Shown here one piece after another: positions 1-5,854 of a stretch of DNA of 13,521 bases. The position numbers were made by a program, and so were the translations under genes. The DNA is from Candidatus Bathyarchaeota archaeon (lineage in GTDB: Archaea; Thermoproteota; Bathyarchaeia; EX4484-135; B24-G1): the NCBI GenBank assembly GCA_003662535.1, contig QMYG01000006.1, positions 1 through 13,521 on the forward strand, written 5' to 3'. The notes beneath the pieces were generated by a model, which did no database searches, was not told the DNA's origin, and saw only the letters and a program-made list of their open reading frames with translations. The first letter of the stretch is position 1, and the number at the start of each line of letters is the position of its first letter.

Positions 1-885
1 CTCAGCTATCTCAGCGGCGGCATCAGCAATCTCCTCAGTAACTACGCCAATCCTGATCAAGCCAAGAAAGTCTTTAGCCTGACTTGGTGCGAAACCGCTG
101 GACAGGACGAGGAGCTCGAACTCTTGATGCATGTCGTCTACCCTGTCCTCCAGCTCCATGACCTCCTTCGCCAATTGCTGGCTGTTCATGAAAAGCGACG
201 TGTACGCCAAGTCTACCATCAACTCTGACGTGTCCTTCAGCGTGACTAGGAGGTCTGCAATTGCCTGAAAGTGCTTGCTCGGCAAGCCTATGCTTGGGAC
301 AACGTCTGGGTGTCTCTCAGCCAGCTCCACAAGCTCCCCGGTCTCGGCGGGTGCCCCACGAGCGATGAGTATGTCTCCAGCCTTCACCTCCACGTCGTCT
401 TCGGGGTAAATAATCCACTGGCTGTCCCTGCGGATGGCGATAACCTCCACCCAAGGGTCTAGTTCACCGAGCGTCTTCCCAGCTATCGGGGAGTCCGGCT
501 TAACCTCAGCCCTGACCAGACGCTCCTCCACAAACCTGAAGGCCTCCCTGATGATTGGGTGTATCCCCACGTCCTTCAGGACTAGGAGTGCGATGTCTGC
601 GGCGGCGTTGGATATGCGGTCTACAGCCCTAGCAACCTGAGAAACGCCGACTAGGGCCTCAGCGTCCTCAGCGTCCCTAGCCGCAAGCATCAGGTCCATC
701 TCTAGGAGGTAGACTAGGTCGTCTACGTACTGCTCCAGCTTCATGACTTCCTCAGCAAGCTCTTGGCAGTGGAAGAGGGCGGCTGAGTATGCGAGGTCCA
801 CCATCAGTTCGGAGGTGTCTTTGAGGTTTACGAGGATGTCTCGGGCTGATATGGGCTTGTATTCAACGTTCTTAAGCCCGACCAT
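1..885 (-). CDS. PhoU-TrkA_C-PhoU domain protein, 3' end beyond left edge
   Basis: This is an open frame of 295 codons from an ATG at 885 to the left edge with no stop, so the C-terminus is missing. Residues about 15-115 look like a helical PhoU-like domain. Residues about 122-188 resemble a TrkA_C (RCK C-terminal) ligand-binding domain, with the 'SPIAGKTLGEL' stretch and 'V.AGDILIARG'. From about 200 a second PhoU-like domain begins. LKDTSELMVDLAY occurs at the start of both PhoU halves (residues 21-33 and 216-228). Proteins of this layout are usually linked to ion transport or its regulation, and a second TrkA_C domain may lie past the edge. No membrane segment is visible. An in-frame TAG lies just upstream (901-903), and AGGAG/AAGGAA purine runs precede the ATG, so the start is well placed. 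The ion or ligand cannot be read from the sequence. Confidence 0.8.
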   Translation of the reverse strand, partial: MVGLKNVEYKPISARDILVNLKDTSELMVDLAYSAALFHCQELAEEVMKLEQYVDDLVYLLEMDLMLAARDAEDAEALVGVSQVARAVDRISNAAADIALLVLKDVGIHPIIREAFRFVEERLVRAEVKPDSPIAGKTLGELDPWVEVIAIRRDSQWIIYPEDDVEVKAGDILIARGAPAETGELVELAERHPDVVPSIGLPSKHFQAIADLLVTLKDTSELMVDLAYTSLFMNSQQLAKEVMELEDRVDDMHQEFELLVLSSGFAPSQAKDFLGLIRIGVVTEEIADAAAEIAE

Positions 886-903
886 GCCATTCCTTAGCTC
901 CTA

Positions 904-936
904 GGCCCACAAAGGCTCCTGTCCAGCTTGTGGGCC
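904..936. repeat. Perfect 9-bp inverted repeat in the PhoU-family leader
   Basis: Arms 904-912 (GGCCCACAA) and 928-936 (TTGTGGGCC) are exact complements separated by 15 bases. The dyad begins at the predicted transcription start of the minus-strand PhoU-family gene (about 937), which follows from a TATA box at 960-967. It could be an operator dyad (arm centres 24 bp apart) or a hairpin at the 5' end of the mRNA. The pairing is seen directly; the role is inferred. Confidence 0.55.
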
Positions 937-959
937 AATCTAAATGGAATTCGCCTCAG

Positions 960-967
960 CTTATAAA
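960..967 (-). promoter_or_regulatory. TATA box for the PhoU-family gene
   Basis: On the minus strand this reads TTTATAAG, a good archaeal TATA box. A start about 26 bp downstream falls near 937, giving a leader of about 52 nt before the ATG at 885. That leader includes the inverted repeat at 904-936. Confidence 0.5.
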
Positions 968-1057
968 TTTAGTGGTAAAACAGCTATTTCACAGGCTCCC
1001 GGGGAAACAAACAACGTTCTTTCCCGTTCCACCCGTAGCACGCCAGCCATGCGATAC

Positions 1058-1065
1058 ATATTTAT
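1058..1065 (+). promoter_or_regulatory. TATA box for the DUF1858 gene
   Basis: ATATTTAT is centred about 30 bp before the ATG at 1092. The predicted start near 1088 makes the transcript leaderless or nearly so. It argues against the longer reading from 930, whose start codon would lie upstream of the promoter. Confidence 0.5.
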
Positions 1066-1091
1066 CCACCAAGCGTCAAAGACCTTATGCG

Positions 1092-1316
1092 ATGACACGC
1101 AAAATCACAGAGGAAACAACACTCGGAGAGGTGCTCCAACACCCAGAATGCGTACCAATACTGGTCAAGCACCGCCTACCCTGTATCAGCTGCCCGATGG
1201 CACAGGCAGAGATGGGCTTCCTAAAACTAGGAGACATAGCAAGAGCCTACGGAATAGACGCTGAATCGCTAATAAAGGAACTGAATGAGGCCATAGAAGA
1301 GAAGGGGGAGAAGTAA
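1092..1316 (+). CDS. DUF1858 / hybrid-cluster-protein-associated redox-disulfide domain protein
   Basis: This encodes a 74-residue protein that is one domain: a 'TLGEVLQHPECVPILVKH' helix, a C-x-x-C pair in LPCISCPMA, then GDIARAYGID and a charged C-terminal helix. This matches the small DUF1858 family, also described as a redox-disulfide domain associated with hybrid cluster protein. Members are thought to be thiol/disulfide or metal-linked proteins, but their reaction is not established. The frame stays open upstream to 930, but the added residues are low-complexity and unlike the family. The TATA box at 1058-1065 points to the ATG at 1092. No hybrid cluster protein gene is visible here. 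It precedes ftr on the same strand, with a 164-bp gap that seems to carry a separate promoter. Confidence 0.8.
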   Translation: MTRKITEETTLGEVLQHPECVPILVKHRLPCISCPMAQAEMGFLKLGDIARAYGIDAESLIKELNEAIEEKGEK

Positions 1317-1480
1317 AAAAGGCATTTGGGCGGCATAGGCCTCGGCTCATCCACGTTTGCTGCTAATGTTAAAGGGTAGAATCTCGATTATCTGGAGGGT
1401 TTCAATAGCTCTTTGGCGGCTATTTCTGGGAAAATAAAATAAGCGTGTTGGGGTTGAATTGTGGGTTTGGTGGTTCGGGG

Positions 1481-2380
1481 TTGCTTAGATATGGCGATGT
1501 CGAGGTTGAAGACACTTATGCTGAGCTCTTCCCCATGTGGGCTGGAAGGGCGTTAATCACAGCCGATAAGCAGAGGTGGGCCGTTATTGCGGCTCAGGAG
1601 GCCACAGGCTTCGCCACATCGATAATCGGCGCCCCAGCCGAGGCAGGAATCGAGGGTGCTGTCGCACAGCCCGAGGAAACCCCTGACGGACGTGTAGGCG
1701 TCTACGTCCAGTTTTACCACAGGAGCAAGGCCATGCTCAGGGCTCAGATGATCGCCCGCATTGGCCAGTGCGTTCTCACCTGCCCTACGACAGCGGTCTT
1801 TGACGGGTTGCCAGATGCGAGGTGGCGATTGAATGTCGGCAGGAGTATAAGGCTTTTCGGGGACGGCTTCCAGAGGCGGGGCGTGGTTGGCGGACGCAAG
1901 GTTTGGCGTATACCCGTCATGGAGGGTGTTTTCGTCGTCGAAGACCGCTTTGGAGCCACTAAGGGCATTGCCGGCGGAAACCTGCTCATAATGGCTGAAA
2001 GCCGCAGGGCTGGGTTGGAGGCGGCTGAGAGGGCGGCTGAGGCCATGCAAAAGGTTGGCCGCGTGATTCTGCCCTTCCCCGGCGGAATCTGTAGGGCTGG
2101 CTCGAAGGTCGGCTCTAGACGCTACAAGCTTCCAGCCTCGACCAACCATCCCTACTGCCCCGTGTTGGCTAAGATATTGAAGGACGAGTCCCACGTGCCT
2201 GAGGGCGTCAGGTGCGTCTACGAAATAGTGGTAGACGGTTTGGACATCGAGTCCGTGAAGAAGGCTATGGCTGTTGGGCTGAGGGAGGCGGCTGAAACCT
2301 CAGGTGTCGTTCGCATATCTGCAAGCAACTTCGGCGGAAAGCTTGGCCCGGTGAAAATCCACCTCAAAGACCTGCTTTAG
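1481..2380 (+). CDS. ftr: Formylmethanofuran:tetrahydromethanopterin formyltransferase
   Basis: This cytosolic enzyme moves the formyl group from formylmethanofuran to N5 of tetrahydromethanopterin, the second step of the archaeal C1 (methyl) branch. Conserved blocks run the whole length: VEVEDTYAE, EATGFATSI, PAEAGIE, PEETPDGR, RIGQCVLTCPT, FFGDG-like LFGDGF, GRKVWRIPVMEG, GIAGGNLLIMAES, PFPGGI, SKVGS, LPASTN..YCP, CVYEIV, and the C-terminal SASNFGGKLG...IHL. The frame is open from a GTG at 1445, but family proteins start about six residues before 'VEIEDT'. That fits TTG 1481 (299 residues, the usual size) with GGTGG 7 nt upstream. The 3' end overlaps the convergent nucleotidyltransferase gene by 17 bp. 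The bacterial FhcD subunit is homologous, but the F420 and MptN/CofF-type context favours archaeal Ftr. Confidence 0.93.
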   Translation: MLRYGDVEVEDTYAELFPMWAGRALITADKQRWAVIAAQEATGFATSIIGAPAEAGIEGAVAQPEETPDGRVGVYVQFYHRSKAMLRAQMIARIGQCVLTCPTTAVFDGLPDARWRLNVGRSIRLFGDGFQRRGVVGGRKVWRIPVMEGVFVVEDRFGATKGIAGGNLLIMAESRRAGLEAAERAAEAMQKVGRVILPFPGGICRAGSKVGSRRYKLPASTNHPYCPVLAKILKDESHVPEGVRCVYEIVVDGLDIESVKKAMAVGLREAAETSGVVRISASNFGGKLGPVKIHLKDLL

Positions 2381-3440
2381 GCAGGGGCTTTATGTACTCC
2401 TTTCCCCCGCCCTCCAGCGAGCCGACGAGCACCCTGTAGTATTCTCGCTTCTCCCTTCTATCAATGACCAGCTCAAGCCGCCCCCTAACCTGTATTCTTT
2501 CACCTTCCTCGGCTAGGCTGTCGTAGAGGCTCTCGTAGCTGCAGGCTTCAACTAGGTCTTCTACTTTCGGCCCCTCGATTACTTCCACATCTCTGATTTT
2601 GTATATTGCTGGGAGGAACATGGACTCGCTTGCGTCTGAAACCGTCGCCCTTATCGTTATTTCTCCCCTAGGCCTATACAGGCGTGCTCCGTAGGGTTCG
2701 GCTTCGTGCTCAAGCCTTACCGGGTGTATGGAGAATCTTACCCCCTTAAAGACGCCCATGTTCCACTTCCTGCTCAGTATGCGTCGTGCATCGTCCGCAG
2801 TGATTGGGTGTTTTTCCACCTTGCTTTTTATCCAGTTCTTTAGGAGGCTTCCCTGAAAGCTGTTAAGCCCATTTTTGCGTTTTTTGACGGCTTCCTCGAG
2901 GAACTGTCTGGCGTGTTTGCTGTTTTTCATCCCGTAGACTGTCAGGTCTATGTCTGAGAAGGGCTGATGTATGCCCAGCAGTATGGAGCCAGTAACTCCC
3001 AAAAAGCCCAGCTCAACCCCTGAGTCTACCAACATTTTCGTCAGTTCCTCGAGACGCCTCTCAAGGACGTTTTTAGGATTTCTAATCACATCCCTCAGCC
3101 TCTGCTCCGGAATATAGTGCCTCACTATCCTATCCTTCGGCACAGCCGTCATCCACGTCGAGAAAACATCGGAATAGTACAGGTATTGCGGGTACTTTTC
3201 TCCTATGAAGTCTATCGTTTTCCTCAGGTCTGGTATCGTGTATGCTTTGAGCGTTCTACTGAAGCGTCTATTCAGGTCTCCCCACTTCCCAGATTCGCTG
3301 GGCACGTACTTAAGGTAGGCAATCACCCTATCCTCTGGGTGCGCACAGCCAACGACACAGAATAGGAAGCCCTCAGGCGTCTCCACGAAGTCCCTATCCC
3401 TGAAGCCCCTCAATTCCAGTCCCTTCAACCAAACACTCAA
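2364..3440 (-). CDS. Pol-beta-like nucleotidyltransferase, paralog 1 of 3
   Basis: This is a 358-residue protein of unknown substrate. Three parts can be seen. Residues 13-110 form an N-terminal domain (FRDRD...EGFLFCVVGCAHPED...LKYVP) shared with two other genes in this window. Residues about 125-240 form a nucleotidyltransferase core with the hallmark G-S at 151-152 and D-x-D at 163/165 (FSDIDLTVYG). Residues about 255-352 form a beta-rich C-terminal domain (ITIRATVSDASESMFLPAIY... VRGRLEL), possibly OB-like. The strand where the third catalytic acid is expected reads VRFSIHPV, with no acidic residue. The start is TTG 3440, which sits about 26 bp after the TATA box shared with the divergent paralog, so the mRNA may be leaderless; TTG 3428 is an alternative. 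It may belong to the archaeal predicted-nucleotidyltransferase group COG1665, assigned from memory. Confidence 0.75.
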   Translation of the reverse strand: MSVWLKGLELRGFRDRDFVETPEGFLFCVVGCAHPEDRVIAYLKYVPSESGKWGDLNRRFSRTLKAYTIPDLRKTIDFIGEKYPQYLYYSDVFSTWMTAVPKDRIVRHYIPEQRLRDVIRNPKNVLERRLEELTKMLVDSGVELGFLGVTGSILLGIHQPFSDIDLTVYGMKNSKHARQFLEEAVKKRKNGLNSFQGSLLKNWIKSKVEKHPITADDARRILSRKWNMGVFKGVRFSIHPVRLEHEAEPYGARLYRPRGEITIRATVSDASESMFLPAIYKIRDVEVIEGPKVEDLVEACSYESLYDSLAEEGERIQVRGRLELVIDRREKREYYRVLVGSLEGGGKEYIKPLPKAGL

Positions 3441-3459
3441 CCATGAGGGTTTTCCTCAA

Positions 3460-3472
3460 AAATTTATAAGTA
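3460..3472. promoter_or_regulatory. Shared bidirectional TATA element
   Basis: AAATTTATAAGTA lies in the middle of the 63-bp gap between two divergent paralogs. On the plus strand it reads TTTATAAG and predicts a start near 3490, just before the GGAGG at 3492-3496. On the minus strand it reads CTTATAAAT and predicts a start at about 3440, which is the TTG codon itself. No second TATA-like sequence is seen in the gap, so one element may serve both genes. Confidence 0.5.
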
Positions 3473-3503
3473 TCCCTAAAACTCCGCATATGGAGGCGCC
3501 CCC

Positions 3504-4532
3504 GTGAAGACATCGTCGAAGTGGCTTCCTAGGGACGGGGATGTGATTCTCTCCCGTGAGGGCTTCATTTTCTACGTTTTTGGCTACGAGCATCCTCCGG
3601 GGCGTGCCCTCGCCTTCCTCAAGTACATTCCCGAAGCCTTTTCCGAGCTTTTCCCCCTCGATTTCTTGGACGTTCGTTGGAGGCTCGGGGACATTGTGCT
3701 TCTTCGCCCCAAAAACCTCTACACGCCGAGGAACTATCGCAGCATTATCGGGGTTTTTAGGGAGCATTTCCCCCACTACGTCTACGACTGCCCAATCAAT
3801 GGTAAGACTGTGATATGTGTCCCTTTTTCGCATATTTCCCGTGTCTTTCCGCCTGACGCCTGCCTACAATCCCTGCTTAGGTCCGGCAGTCTAGATAGGC
3901 TTCAGAGTTTGGCTGTAGGGCTTGTTAGGCTGCTTTCTGAAGCTTCTGGTGTTGCCTTGGACGATTTTGGGGTTCACGGCTCGATAGCCCTCGGAATGCA
4001 TAGGCGTGGCTCCGATATTGACTTGGTGGTTTATGGTGCTGAGAACTTTAGGCGTGTCGAGAAGGCTGTTAGTAGGCTTGTTGATGAGGGTGTTCTGGCT
4101 TATGCACCCAAGCTACCCATAGACGCCGTTAGGCGTCATAGGGGCTTGTATCGGGGCGTCCCCTTCGTCTACAACGCTGTGAGAAAGCCTGAAGAAATCA
4201 GAACCTGTTACGGGGATTCAACCTACCGGGCGCTGCACCCCATGCGTGTCCGCTGTCGTGTGGTAGGGGACGGCGAGGCGATGTTCAGGCCGGCGGTTTA
4301 TCAGGTAGACTCGGTGGAAACCCTAAATGGTGCAGCCAGCGAAGAGCCGAGAGAGGTTGTCTCGATGATTGGCCTCTTCAGGAACGTCGCACGTATAGGC
4401 GACTGGATTGAGGCTTCAGGCATGCTGGAGAGGGTTAGTCCGAGGACAGGTAGACCCTACTACAGGTTGGTCGTCGGCTCGGGCAGGCCGGGGGAATACA
4501 TTAGGCCCCTTACGGATAGGGCTGTCCGCTAG
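3504..4532 (+). CDS. Pol-beta-like nucleotidyltransferase, paralog 2 of 3
   Basis: This 342-residue protein has the same three-part layout as the divergent neighbour. The N-terminal domain (residues 8-110) has LPRDGDVI and [11 protein letters not shown]...LKYIP. The nucleotidyltransferase core has G-S at 159-160 and D-x-D at 171/173 ([10 protein letters not shown]). The C-terminal beta-rich domain (about 247-335) has [20 protein letters not shown] and ends [17 protein letters not shown]. The expected third-carboxylate strand reads VPFVYNAV, without an acid. The GTG start at 3504 is well supported by GGAGG at 3492-3496 with a 7-nt spacer. The 3' end overlaps the convergent flavodoxin gene by 23 bp. 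Possible roles include nucleotidyl transfer to RNA, protein or a small molecule; the sequence does not choose among them. Confidence 0.77.
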   Translation: MKTSSKWLPRDGDVILSREGFIFYVFGYEHPPGRALAFLKYIPEAFSELFPLDFLDVRWRLGDIVLLRPKNLYTPRNYRSIIGVFREHFPHYVYDCPINGKTVICVPFSHISRVFPPDACLQSLLRSGSLDRLQSLAVGLVRLLSEASGVALDDFGVHGSIALGMHRRGSDIDLVVYGAENFRRVEKAVSRLVDEGVLAYAPKLPIDAVRRHRGLYRGVPFVYNAVRKPEEIRTCYGDSTYRALHPMRVRCRVVGDGEAMFRPAVYQVDSVETLNGAASEEPREVVSMIGLFRNVARIGDWIEASGMLERVSPRTGRPYYRLVVGSGRPGEYIRPLTDRAVR

Positions 4533-4998
4533 CGAATGGCGTTTTCGCCTGATTTTCTAGCCACTGCTTAATCTTCTCGGAAAAACGTGCAATCGCCTCT
4601 TCGCTTACTGTGTTCACTGGGCCGAATTTTCCTCCGACAGCCTCCGCAGCAACGATTTCCGCCCCCTGCAGTCTACGTTTAATGCGTGGCATGTAGAACT
4701 TCTCCGCAGCAAACCTGCTTATTGAAACCACGAAGAGGGCGACAGCCCTACGCCTAACCGCCTCTAAAAACCTATCATCACCTAGAAGCCTATCAACAGG
4801 CTTTAGGGGCTTCTCGCAGTAGATAGGAGTTCCCAGCACAACCAGCCGATAGGCACTTAACGCAGGAATTTCCTGCACTTCCTCTACGTTCAGCAGGTCC
4901 GCTTGATACGGCCTAAGAAAATCTGCGATTTTCTCAGCGATTCTCCTCGTTGTTCCACGCCTCGTCGCATACAATATGAGGATTTTCAGGCCCCACAC
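4510..4998 (-). CDS. Small flavodoxin-like protein (HemG/Flavodoxin_5 type)
   Basis: This 162-residue protein is a single flavodoxin fold. It starts with a hydrophobic strand and an FMN phosphate-binding loop ([14 protein letters not shown], residues 8-21). [12 protein letters not shown] (about 53-64), the usual position of the second FMN loop, follows, then a strand AVALFVVSI. It is the length of single-domain flavodoxins and resembles the protoporphyrinogen-oxidase (HemG)/Flavodoxin_5 group. It could be an electron carrier or an oxidoreductase; no heme gene neighbours support the HemG role. It starts at GTG 4998, only 17 bp after the cofE stop with AGGCGG upstream, so the two genes are probably cotranscribed. 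The last 23 bp overlap the convergent nucleotidyltransferase gene. Confidence 0.75.
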   Translation of the reverse strand: MWGLKILILYATRRGTTRRIAEKIADFLRPYQADLLNVEEVQEIPALSAYRLVVLGTPIYCEKPLKPVDRLLGDDRFLEAVRRRAVALFVVSISRFAAEKFYMPRIKRRLQGAEIVAAEAVGGKFGPVNTVSEEAIARFSEKIKQWLENQAKTPFASGQPYP

Positions 4999-5015
4999 CC
5001 GCCTAGACGCAAGAA

Positions 5016-5783
5016 TTATATGAAGAGGTCTTTGTGCCTCTCCCTAATCAGCTCCCTTGCTGTGGCTGTCTCGCTCTTTGGGTATTTGTAGCCCCTTATG
5101 ATGGCGGCTGGTATGGCCTCGTCTGCCTGCCCGATGACGAGCTCTGCGGCTGAAGCGAGCTCGTCCGCTATCGCCGTCCTCTTCACACGGAGCACATAGC
5201 CGAACAGGTCCTTCTCGCCCCTCCTATCCCTGATTGGGGCTATGCCAGCAACCCCGATGGCGAGGTTCACCTCGCCCTCCCTCAGGGGCCTGCCGTAGGT
5301 GTCAGAAATTATGACAGCTACGTCTCTGCCAGTAAGCTCCTTAATGCGTCTACGTAGCCTCCTAGCGGAGGCATCCGGGTCTTCGGGGAGGAGAGCTACG
5401 CAGTGCTCCCCGGGCACGTTCGATTTGTCTACGCCCGAGTTGGCGCAGACGATTCCGTGCCTCGTTTCTGTGATTATGTGGCCGTCCCCCATGCGAACTA
5501 TGCTTTTCGCCTCCCTCAGAACAACCTCCACCAGCTCAGGCTCCTTCTCATAAAACTTCGCCACAGCCCTCGCAAAGGGGCTAGGCTCCACATCACGCAG
5601 GTCCACAACCCTACCCTCAGCCCTAGAGACGACAATATGGGAAACAACGAGTATGTCGCCGTCCATGAGGGGAGTCCCCTGCCTCCTAGCCGCTTCACAA
5701 ATAAGCTTGGCTAAGTCGTCTCCTTCACGAACTATAGGGATTCCCCTTATTCCGATAATTTGAATCAAGCTGTCATCACTCAT
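5016..5783 (-). CDS. cofE: Coenzyme F420-0:L-glutamate ligase
   Basis: CofE adds L-glutamate residues to F420-0 in a GTP-dependent reaction, making the gamma-glutamyl tail of the deazaflavin cofactor. The whole 255-residue protein matches the family: HIVVSRAEG (49-57), RMGDGHIITETRHGIVCANSGVD (97-119), EDPDASA (134-140), a catalytic-core stretch ISDTYGRPLREG (159-170), AIGVAGIAPIRDRRG (175-189) and ADELASAAELVIGQ (206-219). This is the single-domain archaeal form without the C-terminal FMN reductase domain of the actinobacterial FbiB. The ATG at 5783 lies about 28 bp after the centre of a TATA box (5808-5815) and follows AGAGG, so the transcript is nearly leaderless and starts a new unit after the radical SAM gene. 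The flavodoxin-like gene follows 17 bp downstream. Confidence 0.95.
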   Translation of the reverse strand: MSDDSLIQIIGIRGIPIVREGDDLAKLICEAARRQGTPLMDGDILVVSHIVVSRAEGRVVDLRDVEPSPFARAVAKFYEKEPELVEVVLREAKSIVRMGDGHIITETRHGIVCANSGVDKSNVPGEHCVALLPEDPDASARRLRRRIKELTGRDVAVIISDTYGRPLREGEVNLAIGVAGIAPIRDRRGEKDLFGYVLRVKRTAIADELASAAELVIGQADEAIPAAIIRGYKYPKSETATARELIRERHKDLFI

Positions 5784-5807
5784 TTGCCTCTATATGCGTT
5801 TTTCAGC

Positions 5808-5815
5808 ATTTATAG
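5808..5815 (-). promoter_or_regulatory. TATA box for cofE
   Basis: The minus strand reads CTATAAAT. The predicted start near 5785 is 2 nt before the cofE ATG. This separates cofE from the upstream radical SAM gene although they share a strand and are 71 bp apart. Confidence 0.5.
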
Positions 5816-5821
5816 AATTTG

Positions 5822-5838
5822 GCAAAAGAAAAGAGACG
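5822..5838 (-). terminator. Pyrimidine-rich stretch, possible archaeal terminator after the radical SAM gene
   Basis: Downstream of the stop at 5855 the minus strand reads CGTCTCTTTTCTTTTGC, with two T4 runs. T-rich tracts act as intrinsic terminators in archaea. Its place between a stop codon and the cofE TATA box fits, but no run exceeds four T's. Confidence 0.3.
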
Positions 5839-5854
5839 GGGAAAGTGGCTGTTT

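Noticed and set aside
271..640. Two plus-strand open frames opposite the PhoU-family gene
   Set aside because: The minus-strand frame is continuous for 295 codons with an internal protein repeat; these are shadows.
930..1316. Longer 128-codon form of the DUF1858 protein
   Set aside because: The first 54 codons run through the TATA boxes of both flanking genes and add residues unlike the family; ATG 1092 fits the promoter and domain.
1553..2194. 213-codon open frame on the minus strand inside ftr
   Set aside because: Antisense shadow: the ftr frame on the other strand matches its family from end to end, and this reading shows no domain.
3456..3833. 125-codon minus-strand frame across the divergent promoter and nucleotidyltransferase 2
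   Set aside because: It covers the start of a well-supported plus-strand gene and the shared promoter, and shows no recognisable motif.
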